Positions 37,301 through 45,270 of a DNA stretch of 50,651 bases are shown here, piece after piece; the stretch's first letter is position 1, and every line of letters begins with the position of its first letter. The translations under genes and the position numbers were made by a program. The stretch covers positions 1 through 50,651 of the forward strand of contig AWNW01000016.1 in the NCBI GenBank assembly GCA_000493945.1. Reading direction: 5' to 3'. The notes under the pieces were generated by a model. That model saw nothing but the letters and a program-made list of their open reading frames with translations. It searched no databases and had not been told where the DNA came from. The DNA is from Candidatus Hydrogenedens terephthalaticus JGI OTU-1. Lineage in GTDB: Bacteria > Hydrogenedentota > Hydrogenedentia > Hydrogenedentales > Hydrogenedentaceae.

Positions 37301-39199
37301 TGGTTAACCTCTGCGGTTGACCCACGAGTTTGTGCTGCAATGCCTATCGTAATAGATGTGTTAAACATGCCCTATCAGATTGAGCATCATTATTATTCAT
37401 ACGGTGAAAGGTTTTCACCTGCTTTGATTGATTATGTGTCGTTTGGTATCTTTGACCGATTAGGGACACCAGAAGGCAATTCTTTGTGGAAAATTGTTGA
37501 CCCCATTAATTATCTTGACTCTTTGACCATGCCCAAGTTTATGTTGAATTCAACCGGGGACCAATTCTTCCTACCTGATTCCGCAAAATTTTATTTTAAT
37601 ATGTTAAAACCTAACATTACCCTTACGAATGGTGTTGTATATCCTGATAATGCATACTTATATTATGCACCGAATACAGACCATGGATTGGTATCTTCCA
37701 ACGCTCTTGACTTAGATGAAAATTCATATAGAGCATTATTAGCCTTCTACCTTTCCGTAATTAATAATCGAGAAAAACCTAAATTTGTCTGGTGGGTTGA
37801 ACAGGATACTACGGAAACAAATATAAAGAAAAGGGCTTTCCGCATTCGTTTGGATACAATTACCAAACCCAAAGAGGTTTTGTTATGGCAGGCAACAAAT
37901 AAGAACACAAGAGATTTTCGTTTAAGTACAATAGGTCTGGGATGGTCAAGTAGTAAATTGAAACCATTCTGCGAAGAATGTGGGGGAGATCCCGGCTTTG
38001 ACGCAGAAGCAATTATTGATACTACTACCAACAATGAAAAATCGTATGTTTCAAACTTTGAGACAATGAATGAGGCAAAGTCCATCCTCGGTAAGATTCA
38101 GGATGCCGATAATCAAAAGGTGCTTTATTTAGAAGGTGCTCCCTATCAAATGGGATACCAATACGGTTCCTTGCTCAAAGACGAAATCATCAAATTTGTT
38201 CAGAATGAAAACTATGCTGCTTTTACATCTGAAGATGAACAGTTGGCTGTCCAGTTGAAAAAGGATATGCCTTCTATTTGGACTGAGATTACACAAGGTA
38301 TCGCCGATGGCTCTGGTCTCCAATACGAACAATTGTTAAAGGCTCATATTTCATGGTGGAAATCTGGGACTATAAACAATGGAATGGATAAAACATCCAT
38401 TGTTTCAGTAAATAACGGCAAAGAAAATAGCACATTACTATTAACTCTATGGAAATCGGATAATCAAGAAGCGTTTATAACTATAGACCCCATAGGGTTA
38501 CTTGCTATGAACATAGTTATAAAAGCCACAGGAGAATCAATCTCTATTGTTAATAATGCAACAGAACCATTGGCAAATAGTATCAACAAAATACAATTTG
38601 TTATGGATTGGTTAAACACATCCATTCCTATAACAGGAACTGAAATGAATAATTCAGAGATTGATTTGTTATATGCCAACAAAGAATCTTTCTATGCCGT
38701 AGATTTAGATGGTGCAAAAATAAAATCTATAAGTGTGGCGAACTCCACTATATCTGAAGATAAAAATTGGATGGCAAAATATACACCGTCCAATCAGACA
38801 ATTTCGCTCCCATCTGAAAATAACGACTATAACTCTCTGACCGTTGCATCTATTGTTGATACTATGGCTAATTTCACCATAGGCAAAGACAATACAATGC
38901 CGATAAATCAACAAAATACCTCCATTCAAATACTGAAAACGAATATTGCAGATAGTACCAAATCTTATATCTCAGCAGAAGGAGAAGGCGAAGAAGAACC
39001 CCCATGTATTTGTGAGTTTGGAGAAAATGAAATTATCCCGTATGTCGGTACTGTTGAAGTGCCCGAACAGGGATGGACAGCATTCTTTATTCAAATTCGA
39101 TTCCCCGGTCCGGAACCTTATGTGCCAGAACTTAAAGATTTAGATTATGTGTTTAGCACTCGTGTTGTTGTCGTCCCCGATACATATCCCAAACAATAA
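34325..39199 (+). CDS. PKD - PhoPQ-activated-protein hydrolase lipoprotein with inserted C45-like domain
   Basis: I choose ATG 34325 (AGGA at 34312-34315, 9 bases upstream), which starts a signal ending VIGGVSC; an ATG at 34295 adds ten residues and would make 1634. A PKD domain follows directly (FSASPKEGNEPLIVQFND, WYWDFGDGE). The middle holds a beta region and long unassigned helices. Residues about 800-1240 are the PhoPQ-activated-protein alpha/beta hydrolase: MWRGSQELYNAQPWKHYL, ITGGSTGSEP, the nucleophile elbow TGASKRGWTTWL (about 990) and RDFRLSTIGLGW. That family's end piece, GWTAFFIQIRF...VVVPDTYP, appears only at the extreme C-terminus. Between them, at about 1260-1560, lies a segment opening EGAPYQMGYQYGSLLKDEI, like peptidase C45/acyltransferase proteins, but I find no cysteine where the nucleophile should be. 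It is probably a surface hydrolase of unknown substrate. Confidence 0.8.
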   Translation: MERKNILYPVVVFLLLALVIGGVSCKKPPANKEPIAQFSASPKEGNEPLIVQFNDLSVSEDSPIVSWYWDFGDGETSNLPNPRKTYYHNPKDGNNPSLYTVRLIISTGRGLTERKEVNYIRVNPGTTFSVIDPNQTVYNGVASGYGVNIRVPKGALSGKTTFSIYETKETKQFSFTEPMELVSSFYRIAHNAKTENLFAKSSDNKIVSTTLEIPLFPGEESRTDRPSNRYLILALLDNGSIVPILGEKRANYAIAQITGLPYQATYVVGFFPTASIIDVPITVPEDAKLSYPWNLKWRIFGSMPVIKQLVALEKGSMENPNSFYNENFSDAVISDSLTKLGGKIAGVYVEYLASGMRNPILVDHDGAYGIVFFNMNSNYTSEYEDFNQLAIANRRFGNIVVDPKQLLMVSIHNALTALNDTTNTDIKQKFTPYNIFAQYLFYSCFDNYQFPDLTIPDPSNIDIYGKPQMVSYFKGIRESIAIYLGQRADRIVEEIETKSTKADTAQTWARSFEKNEYLDLSQALFQPVSMKTKNYYNAGHEFWVYLERKLTDIPIIALIGASGDPYGGFLQELEKVFKESIKPQQVLNYELATTLTYATLDAVIHAATDEEERLSDLYWYYVRGRSAEKFEETVLRNSDNKNKPFVFNEERFNSVGVPSRENPAPTDKVTINASTIPELASVLPFSSRAIKININPLADTAQVVFNPTEWTADDNGYSLKFAVYHPLRKKVFTLDENGEDTNGDGVLDTINMQRFVPTEDECFDYLYLLVSNVSLTTVSPINVALQTKAPSSVPENQILKKFVQICDPYYDYELLRTASFPAFGISSYLLEMTSGMWRGSQELYNAQPWKHYLTIIEPSIVLHDKAILLITGGSTGSEPDITDQAEMVLPFVSATGTIAVLLKAVPNQPLQFIDETKKRVEDGIIAYSYDKYMDGYKAREADITWPVLLPMVRSAVRAMDTVQKFTKEEKPGRRYEINNFVVTGASKRGWTTWLTSAVDPRVCAAMPIVIDVLNMPYQIEHHYYSYGERFSPALIDYVSFGIFDRLGTPEGNSLWKIVDPINYLDSLTMPKFMLNSTGDQFFLPDSAKFYFNMLKPNITLTNGVVYPDNAYLYYAPNTDHGLVSSNALDLDENSYRALLAFYLSVINNREKPKFVWWVEQDTTETNIKKRAFRIRLDTITKPKEVLLWQATNKNTRDFRLSTIGLGWSSSKLKPFCEECGGDPGFDAEAIIDTTTNNEKSYVSNFETMNEAKSILGKIQDADNQKVLYLEGAPYQMGYQYGSLLKDEIIKFVQNENYAAFTSEDEQLAVQLKKDMPSIWTEITQGIADGSGLQYEQLLKAHISWWKSGTINNGMDKTSIVSVNNGKENSTLLLTLWKSDNQEAFITIDPIGLLAMNIVIKATGESISIVNNATEPLANSINKIQFVMDWLNTSIPITGTEMNNSEIDLLYANKESFYAVDLDGAKIKSISVANSTISEDKNWMAKYTPSNQTISLPSENNDYNSLTVASIVDTMANFTIGKDNTMPINQQNTSIQILKTNIADSTKSYISAEGEGEEEPPCICEFGENEIIPYVGTVEVPEQGWTAFFIQIRFPGPEPYVPELKDLDYVFSTRVVVVPDTYPKQ

Positions 39200-39226
39200 A
39201 ATATAAAGAAAATTAATATAAAAAAC

Positions 39227-39254
39227 ACGATACATGACGAATGGTATCGTTTTA
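39227..39254. terminator. Bidirectional rho-independent terminator
   Basis: ACGATAC (39227-39233) and GTATCGT (39244-39250) form a 7-base stem with a 10-base loop. Read on the plus strand the stem is followed by a short T run; read on the minus strand it is followed by GTTTTTTATAT. It lies between the convergent ends of the large lipoprotein gene and the 64-residue gene and can serve both. Confidence 0.6.
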
Positions 39255-39335
39255 ATATTTGGTTAAATAGGGGAAATAAAACATATTCCTTCGGACATGT
39301 ATAAAGGTAAAGAGAAAGGGGGTATATTTGCAATG

Positions 39336-39530
39336 TTATCGTATGTCCGCGTCAAACCATTTCAATACAGCCATAATTCCACGGGCTCTGCGGAGCATTG
39401 TGGCTTTCAATCCTTTCTGACGCAGTTTTACCTTCGCTTCCTGACGATTTTTAGCAATAACAACTCCGCCAATAAATGATTTTTCAAAATCACCTTCTGC
39501 CCGTATGGCATGATATTCGTAAATTGCCAT
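39336..39530 (-). CDS. 64-residue orphan resembling the N-terminus of GspF/PilC
   Basis: The start ATG at 39530 has AAGGAG 9 bases upstream, so the gene is probably real despite its size. The sequence YEYHAIRAEGDFEKSFIGG...VIAKNRQEAKVKLRQKGL follows the N-terminal cytoplasmic segment of type II secretion F proteins (Y-x-Y-x-A...G...G-x-I/V-x-A-x-x-x-x-E-A...LR-x-x-G-L). In GspF/PilC this segment precedes the helical domains, which are absent: the protein ends 24 residues later. It may be a free adaptor for a pilus or secretion ATPase, or a family that only looks alike. It lies 53 bases downstream of sir2 on the same strand and could belong to that operon. Confidence 0.65.
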   Translation of the reverse strand: MAIYEYHAIRAEGDFEKSFIGGVVIAKNRQEAKVKLRQKGLKATMLRRARGIMAVLKWFDADIR

Positions 39531-39583
39531 ACTCTTTTACTCCTTATATTTGGAGTTAAATTTATTTATTGATTATAGCACAA

Positions 39584-40354
39584 TTATTTGGTGTTGTCTA
39601 CTTGTTTTTGTTTATCTATTTCCTCTACCCGTTTTAAAATTTCTGGTAGAGTTTTACCAACAGGCCCTTCAATAAATATGTCCGTTACTGACTCCGTAAA
39701 TGGTGTTCTTTGCAAATTAAACTCAATAATCACTGCACCCCATTGTTTTGCAGTATAGGGGAGAGATGCCGCAGGATAAACCTGAGCCGATGTCCCGACA
39801 ACTAACATAATTTCACAACTTTTGGCTAATGTTTCGCCCATAAATAATGCCTGAGAAGGAATAGGTTCGCCAAATAGAACCACATCAGGCTTCATATATC
39901 CCCCGCACTCACAACGAGGTGCCCCATGATTCCGATGAGATAGACTCATCGGTCTTTTTCGCCAACAGGCTGTGCAGGAGAGCATTTGAGCATTACCATG
40001 ATATTCAACTACTGTTTTGCTTCCTGCGGAATAGTGTAAATTATCAATATTTTGTGTAATTACTGCTACCAGATGACCTAATTCCTCTAACCGTGCAAGG
40101 GCAATATGAGCAGGATTTGGTTTTGCTTTTGCAAGCGTATCTCCAATTTCGTAGAACAACTCCCATACCTTATCCGGATTATCCAGAAATGCTTCGTATG
40201 TAGCATATTCCTCCGGTGGAAAACGAGACCAGAGCCCACCTTCACTTCGAAAATCCGGAATTCCACTTTCAACAGAAATTCCTGCACCTGTTACGGCTAC
40301 TACATTTTTGGAATTAGCAATTAACTCTGCAGATTTTTCAATAAGTTCATTCAT
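39584..40354 (-). CDS. cobB: NAD-dependent protein deacylase, Sir2 family
   Basis: Sir2 enzymes remove acyl groups from lysines using NAD. All family motifs are present in the 256 residues: VVAVTGAGISVESGIPDFRS (about 18-37), TQNIDNLH (about 99), the catalytic His in YHGNAQ (about 118), zinc cysteines CTAC and CECGG, and VGTSAQVYPAA (about 196). The alanine-tyrosine/arginine selectivity residues of the SIRT5-like class were not checked. It starts 2 bases after the serS stop and is probably translated from the same mRNA as parA, parB and serS. The symbol follows the usual bacterial name. Confidence 0.93.
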   Translation of the reverse strand: MNELIEKSAELIANSKNVVAVTGAGISVESGIPDFRSEGGLWSRFPPEEYATYEAFLDNPDKVWELFYEIGDTLAKAKPNPAHIALARLEELGHLVAVITQNIDNLHYSAGSKTVVEYHGNAQMLSCTACWRKRPMSLSHRNHGAPRCECGGYMKPDVVLFGEPIPSQALFMGETLAKSCEIMLVVGTSAQVYPAASLPYTAKQWGAVIIEFNLQRTPFTESVTDIFIEGPVGKTLPEILKRVEEIDKQKQVDNTK

Positions 40355-40356
40355 AG

Positions 40357-41625
40357 TTATGGTTCAATCCTTTCTAAACCATGCATATAAGGTCTTAAAA
40401 CTTCGGGAACGACAACAGAGTGGTCTGGTTGTTGATAATTTTCCAGAATGGCAACCGCAGTTCGTCCGACGGCAAGACCCGAACCATTGAGGGTATGCAC
40501 AAATTCTGGCTTTTTGTCTCGCTTAAAACGAATATTGGCTCTTCGTGCCTGAAAATCGGTGAAATTCGAACAGGAACTAATTTCACGGTAACAATTTTGT
40601 CCCGGTAGCCATACTTCCAGGTCATAAGTTTTGGAAGCAGAGAAACCTAAATCTCCCGTGCACAGAGTTACTACTTGATAGGGGAGACCTAACAACTGCA
40701 AGATATGTTCTGCATCCTTTGTTAATTTTTCCAATTCGTCCCACGATTCTTCAGGACGCGTAAATTTCACAAGTTCTACTTTGTTGAACTGGTGCTGTCG
40801 AATCATACCCCGCGTATCTTTTCCATACGAACCCGCTTCACTACGGAAACATGGAGTATAAGCCACATATTTTATAGGGAGCATTTCATCAGATAGTATT
40901 TCATCACGATGGATATTTGTTACAGGAACTTCCGCCGTCGGAATTAACCATAAATCAAAATTTTCTATATGGAATAAATCCTCTGCAAATTTAGGTAATT
41001 GTCCTGTTCCTTGCATCGTCGCAGAATTTACGAGAAACGGTGGCAAAACTTCCTTATAGCCATGTTGGAAAGTATGCACATCTAACATAAAATTGATTAA
41101 TGCCCTTTCCAACAATGCCCCGGCACCTGTCGAAAGAGCAAATCTTGTCTTCGCAATTTTTACGGCACGGTCAAAGTCGAATATTTTCAGATATTCTCCC
41201 AATTGAACATGATCCCACGGTTCAAAATCAAATTTTTTGGGTTCTCCCCATTTTCGTTCTATGCGATTATCCGAAGAATCTTTTCCAACTGGGATACTTT
41301 CATGGGGTAAGTTCGGGAGTGTTAATAATATCTGTTCCAGTTGCTCGTCATACGATTTTAATTCTTCTTCTAATTGAGCAATATTCTGTTTAATTTGGCT
41401 CATGGAATTTAACAAATCATCCACATTTTCTTTTTGTCTCTTTTTCTGAGCAATAGTTTCACCTGTCCGATTTTGCTCTGCCCGCAATTGTTCGCATTGG
41501 TATAACTTTTCCCTGCGAATGCGGTCTATTTCCAAGAGTTCTTCCAATCGAATTTCTTTACCTCGTTTATCTAAGGATTCTCTAACCTTGCTCGGGTCAG
41601 AACGAATAAGTTTGATATCTATCAT
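40357..41625 (-). CDS. serS: Seryl-tRNA synthetase
   Basis: The product is about 422 residues, beginning MIDIKLIRSDPSKVRESL as is normal for SerRS; ATG 41625 has AAGGA 6 bases upstream, and the TTG at 41631 is rejected. Residues about 25-105 are the antiparallel coiled-coil arm that contacts the tRNA extra arm. Class II motif 2 is CFRSEAGSYGKDTRGMIRQH (about 265) and motif 3 includes GLAVGRTAVAILENYQ (about 390). The gene lies 22 bases from parB and directly before sir2. Confidence 0.97.
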   Translation of the reverse strand: MIDIKLIRSDPSKVRESLDKRGKEIRLEELLEIDRIRREKLYQCEQLRAEQNRTGETIAQKKRQKENVDDLLNSMSQIKQNIAQLEEELKSYDEQLEQILLTLPNLPHESIPVGKDSSDNRIERKWGEPKKFDFEPWDHVQLGEYLKIFDFDRAVKIAKTRFALSTGAGALLERALINFMLDVHTFQHGYKEVLPPFLVNSATMQGTGQLPKFAEDLFHIENFDLWLIPTAEVPVTNIHRDEILSDEMLPIKYVAYTPCFRSEAGSYGKDTRGMIRQHQFNKVELVKFTRPEESWDELEKLTKDAEHILQLLGLPYQVVTLCTGDLGFSASKTYDLEVWLPGQNCYREISSCSNFTDFQARRANIRFKRDKKPEFVHTLNGSGLAVGRTAVAILENYQQPDHSVVVPEVLRPYMHGLERIEP

Positions 41626-41647
41626 AAACAATCCTTTTTGCTCACTA

Positions 41648-42556
41648 TTATTCCAGATTAATTCCTAAAACTTTTAATATTCTTGAAAATTCATCATTAT
41701 TAAAATAAGAAACTTCAATTTTCCCTTTTCCAGAATTTCTATGTTTAATATTAACTTTGGTTCCTAATCGTCGGCATAATTGCTGTTCGATTTCTACAAT
41801 CTGTATATTTTTAGTCTTTTTAGATGTAAGAGGTTTCTTTTTGGTATCTTCCTTTAATCGGGCTACCCATTGTTCTGTCTGACGAACGGATAGTCCCCGT
41901 TCTACAACTTGTTGTGCAATTTGAACTATAAATTCCGAATTAGGCAGACCTAATAATGCCCGCGCATGTCCCATCGTCAATGTCCCCTCAACAACCATAT
42001 TTTGCACTGCTACCGGGAGAGAAAGAAGTCTTAATGCATTGGATATTGTAGAGCGGTCTTTACCTATTGTTTCTGATAACTGTTCTTGGGACCAGTTAAA
42101 TCGGTTCAAAATGGATTGATAGGCTTCTGCTTCTTCAATAGGATTTAAATCTTCCCGCTGTATATTTTCAATCAATCCTAATAAAATGGATTCATCATCG
42201 GATATATTACGACATATTGCCGGAATTTCTTTCAGTCCAGCCAAAATACATGCCCGCAATCTTCGTTCGCCACAGACCAACTCATACTTATCTCCTATCT
42301 TGCGGACAATTACAGGTTCCTGCAATCCATGCTGCTTTATGGAATCGGCTAATTTCTGTAAGGACTCCTCATTAAAAGTTTTCCGTGTCTGAACCTTACT
42401 GGGTGTAACCTCTGTAGGATTTAATAGAAGTATTTGTTTTTCGGATATTTTCTCTTGTGGGGTGGCAGATGCCCCTTCTGTCGTTTCCTCTGTTCGTATC
42501 GGACCTAATATTGCATCCAGACCTTTTCCTAATGCTTTCTTCTTATTGGGATTCAC
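41648..42556 (-). CDS. parB: Chromosome-partitioning protein ParB
   Basis: The 302-residue protein starts at a GTG (42556) with AAAGGAGAT upstream, inside the last codons of parA (14-base overlap). It has the basic N-terminus KKKALGKGLDAILG that stimulates ParA, the CTP-binding N-domain with the GERRLRA motif (about 95) and ENIQREDLNPIEEA (about 132), and a helix-turn-helix with KDRSTISNALRLLSLP (about 165). Its C-terminal part would dimerise. ParB loads on parS and spreads to organise the origin region. I did not see a parS-like palindrome (GTTTCACGTGAAAC type) nearby. Confidence 0.95.
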   Translation of the reverse strand: MNPNKKKALGKGLDAILGPIRTEETTEGASATPQEKISEKQILLLNPTEVTPSKVQTRKTFNEESLQKLADSIKQHGLQEPVIVRKIGDKYELVCGERRLRACILAGLKEIPAICRNISDDESILLGLIENIQREDLNPIEEAEAYQSILNRFNWSQEQLSETIGKDRSTISNALRLLSLPVAVQNMVVEGTLTMGHARALLGLPNSEFIVQIAQQVVERGLSVRQTEQWVARLKEDTKKKPLTSKKTKNIQIVEIEQQLCRRLGTKVNIKHRNSGKGKIEVSYFNNDEFSRILKVLGINLE

Positions 42557-43307
42557 GGGATATTATCTCCTTTGTTAACGCAATATATGCCTGAGCACCG
42601 AGAGATTTTCCATCATAATAGATTACAGGTTTCCCAAAACTGGGTGCTTCACTTAAAGTCACATTTCTTGGGACTATCGTCTGGAAAACCTTATTTCCTA
42701 AATATTGTTGCACTTCACTGACAACCTGCCGTGAAAGATTTGTATGCTGAAACATAGTTAGCAATATTCCCGAAATTTCCAGATTGGGATTAAAATTCTC
42801 TCGAATTCGTTTTACCGTTTGCAATAATTCCCCCAATCCTTCTAATGCATAATACTCACATTGCAACGGAACAATTACTTTTTGAGCAGATACCAGTCCA
42901 TTAATGGTCAATAAACCTAAGGCAGGTGGACAATCTATAATAATATAATCAAAGTTGGAGATTATGGGCGATATAGTCGTTCTTAATTTATATTCCCTAT
43001 TATCCATCTCAATTAATTCCACTTCTGCTCCTGCTAATGAACTATTAGAAGGAATTAGATATACATTTTTGTATTCTGTATTTCTTATGGCATCCTGTAT
43101 GGGTAAATCCAAAAGTAAAGCAGAATAAGTTGTATGTTCTAATGTATGTTTGTTAAAACCAAGTCCCTGTGTCGCATTGCCTTGAGGGTCAAGGTCAATA
43201 AGAAGCGTCTTATAACCTTCATTACCAAGGCAAGCAGATATATTTACAGCACTTGTTGTTTTTCCTACACCGCCTTTTTGATTGGCGAAAGCAATAATGA
43301 CACCCAT
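42543..43307 (-). CDS. parA: Chromosome-partitioning ATPase ParA/Soj
   Basis: This is a 254-residue deviant-Walker ATPase. The P-loop is QKGGVGKTTSAVNISACL (about 9-26), Walker A' IDLDPQGNATQGLG (about 38) and Walker B IIDCPPALGLLTING (about 122). It is chromosomal-type (Soj-like) without the N-terminal helix-turn-helix of plasmid ParA. It works with ParB encoded immediately downstream, to segregate the origin. ATG 43307 has AAGG a few bases upstream, and a promoter candidate lies at 43352-43381. Location next to trmH, in a divergent arrangement, resembles the origin region of some bacteria, but no gidA/rnpA/dnaA neighbour is seen. Confidence 0.96.
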   Translation of the reverse strand: MGVIIAFANQKGGVGKTTSAVNISACLGNEGYKTLLIDLDPQGNATQGLGFNKHTLEHTTYSALLLDLPIQDAIRNTEYKNVYLIPSNSSLAGAEVELIEMDNREYKLRTTISPIISNFDYIIIDCPPALGLLTINGLVSAQKVIVPLQCEYYALEGLGELLQTVKRIRENFNPNLEISGILLTMFQHTNLSRQVVSEVQQYLGNKVFQTIVPRNVTLSEAPSFGKPVIYYDGKSLGAQAYIALTKEIISRESQ

Positions 43308-43351
43308 AGCCTTATCTTTTGTAAAAAGGTAAAATCTCGCATTTATTAGAT

Positions 43352-43381
43352 ATAATATCAGTTATGGAAATCGTATGACAA
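43352..43381 (-). promoter_or_regulatory. Promoter candidate for parA-parB-serS-sir2
   Basis: On the minus strand TTGTCA (43381-43376), an 18-base spacer and TATTAT (43357-43352) lie upstream of parA. Start of transcription would be near 43345, about 38 bases before the ATG. The fit is reasonable but the region is AT-rich. Confidence 0.4.
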
Positions 43382-43423
43382 AGACAGACATTTTATCAAA
43401 CCTCGATAATAAATAGAAAGAGT

Positions 43424-44143
43424 ATGTTTCATCCCTATTTCCCTTACAGAGAACCTTTGAATTTAGGTGGAATCTCCTGCCTATCCGAACAGATTATTCA
43501 GGCATTAGAACCATGGCTAACACCTGAACGAATAGATAGAATTGATGATGTATTACAAAATAGAACTTATACCATTTTACCTGTTTTAGATGGATTGTAT
43601 GACATCGGTAATATGAATGCTGTCCTGCGGACTTCGGAATCTTTTGGCTTTCAAGCAGTGCATATCATCGAAACCAGCGCCAAATATCGTGAGGCAAATC
43701 GGGTTGCTCAGGGTGCCGAAAAATGGCTCGATATTTTTCGCTGGAAAAATCCATTAGACTGTGTCTTTTTTTTGAAAGAAAAAGGATATAAAATTTGTGT
43801 TACTTCATTAGATTCCCCAAAGACAATTAACGAGGTGGACTTTTCAATTCCAACGGCTATTATCTTTGGAAATGAGCACGAAGGAGTTTCAAAAGAAATT
43901 ATCCATCAGGCAGATGAAAATATTATTATCCCGATGTATGGATTTACCCAAAGTTTCAATATATCCGTAGCCGCTTCTATTACCCTGTATCATGCTTTTC
44001 AGAAGCGTATGGAACTATTTCAATCCAATGGTGATTTATTTGAAGACGAGAAACAAATATTAAAGGCGATTTTCTATTGGAAATCTCTCTCCCGTGCAAA
44101 AGAAATTGTGTCCCATGCATTAAAAAAAGATTTCATCATATAA
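43424..44143 (+). CDS. trmH: TrmH-family (SpoU) tRNA/rRNA 2'-O-methyltransferase
   Basis: The 239-residue protein is a SPOUT-fold methyltransferase. The three SpoU motifs are visible: NMNAVLRTSESFGFQAVHII with the catalytic Arg (about 68), AIIFGNEHEGVS (about 146) and IPMYGFTQSFNISVAASITL (about 167). Its extended C-terminus after the knot fits TrmH (Gm18 of tRNA) more than RlmB, though that choice is not certain from sequence. It uses S-adenosylmethionine in the cytoplasm. It diverges from parA, with 116 bases between the two starts. Confidence 0.88.
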   Translation: MFHPYFPYREPLNLGGISCLSEQIIQALEPWLTPERIDRIDDVLQNRTYTILPVLDGLYDIGNMNAVLRTSESFGFQAVHIIETSAKYREANRVAQGAEKWLDIFRWKNPLDCVFFLKEKGYKICVTSLDSPKTINEVDFSIPTAIIFGNEHEGVSKEIIHQADENIIIPMYGFTQSFNISVAASITLYHAFQKRMELFQSNGDLFEDEKQILKAIFYWKSLSRAKEIVSHALKKDFII

Positions 44144-44149
44144 TTAGGG

Positions 44150-44178
44150 TTGAATATTTAGGTTACAAATACGATAAA
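44150..44178 (+). promoter_or_regulatory. Weak promoter candidate for the ribose-type ABC cluster
   Basis: TTGAAT (44150-44155), a 17-base spacer and GATAAA (44173-44178) precede the lipoprotein gene at 44223. Four of six bases match the consensus in each box, so this is a candidate only. Confidence 0.25.
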
Positions 44179-44222
44179 CTATAAGTTTGAAATATAAAAT
44201 AAATATTGAAGGAGGAAAAAAT

Positions 44223-45248
44223 ATGTGCCGTTCTTTACTAAATTTTGTTTCTGTGCTATCCCTTGTCCTAATCCTTATCCTTGTTTTGGGTTGTGAAAGC
44301 AAACCACAAGGACCCTCGAATCCTCCTTCCACCACTTCTCAGAAAGAACAACCTGCATCCCCTTCTGCTAAGAAGATTAAAGTGGCTTTTATTACCAATA
44401 ATGCATCAGATTTCTGGAAGATTGCAGAAGCAGGTACGAAAAAAGCCTCACAGGATTTCGGTGTAGATGTGATTTTCAGAATTCCTTCCGCCGGTACCGC
44501 AGAACAACAGCAACAAATACTGCAAGACCTGATTACATTAGGCGTTGCAGGTATTGCCATTAGCCCCAAAGACCCTGAAAATCAAACAGAGATGCTAAAT
44601 GAAGCGGCAAAGAAAACGAACCTTATAACCCAAGATAGCGATGCACCAAATAGTTTAAGGAAATGTTATATTGGAACGAACAATTTTGATGCAGGAGTTG
44701 AAGCGGGAAAACTTATACAGGCATGTACTCCGCCGGGCTCCAAAATTATTATTTGTGTAGGCACATTAGATGCACAGAATGCACGAGACCGATTGGAAGG
44801 TTTAAAAAAACAAATTGAATCTACAGGGCAACAGATTATAGACATACGCACAGACGAAACAGACCGAGCCAAAGCAATTGCTAATGTTCAGGACGCTTTA
44901 GTGCGTTATCCCGATGTTGCGTGTTTTGTCGGTCTATGGAGTTATAATGGTCCCGCCATTTTGAATGGCGTTCGTGATTCAGGCAAATTAGGGCAGGTTA
45001 AAATTGTTTGCTTTGATGAAGAAGATGAAACACTACAAGGCGTAAAAGATGGACATATCTACGGGACCGTTGTGCAAAGGCCCTTTGAATTCGGATACCA
45101 ATCTGTCCGTATTTTGAAAGAACTGGCAGAAGGAAATACATCCAGTATACCGGAAAGTAAACAAATTTTTATTCCAACCTTATCCGTGACCAAAGAAAAT
45201 GTAGATTCGTTCTGGTCCGAACTAAAACAGATTTTAGGTAAATCGTAA
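44223..45248 (+). CDS. Periplasmic sugar-binding lipoprotein, RbsB type
   Basis: The start is ATG 44223 because GGAGG (44211-44215) lies 7 bases upstream and the next residues (MCRSLLNFV... LVLGC) are a signal with a canonical lipobox; ATG 44187 would leave the ribosome-binding site inside the gene. The 341-residue product has a short Pro/Ser linker and then a family 2 (ribose/galactose-type) periplasmic-binding fold: VAFITNNASDFWKIAEAGTK, ITLGVAGIAISPKDPE, CYIGTNNFDAGVEAG, VACFVGLWSYNGPAI and GTVVQRPFEFGYQSV. The ligand is probably a monosaccharide. The permease gene follows after 22 bases. Confidence 0.92.
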   Translation: MCRSLLNFVSVLSLVLILILVLGCESKPQGPSNPPSTTSQKEQPASPSAKKIKVAFITNNASDFWKIAEAGTKKASQDFGVDVIFRIPSAGTAEQQQQILQDLITLGVAGIAISPKDPENQTEMLNEAAKKTNLITQDSDAPNSLRKCYIGTNNFDAGVEAGKLIQACTPPGSKIIICVGTLDAQNARDRLEGLKKQIESTGQQIIDIRTDETDRAKAIANVQDALVRYPDVACFVGLWSYNGPAILNGVRDSGKLGQVKIVCFDEEDETLQGVKDGHIYGTVVQRPFEFGYQSVRILKELAEGNTSSIPESKQIFIPTLSVTKENVDSFWSELKQILGKS

Positions 45249-45270
45249 ATATAATTCGGGATTAAAAGGA

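Noticed and set aside
41600..43450. A parS palindrome (GTTTCACGTGAAAC type) near parAB.
   Set aside because: Searched by eye and not found; spacer bases around parA contain no such site.
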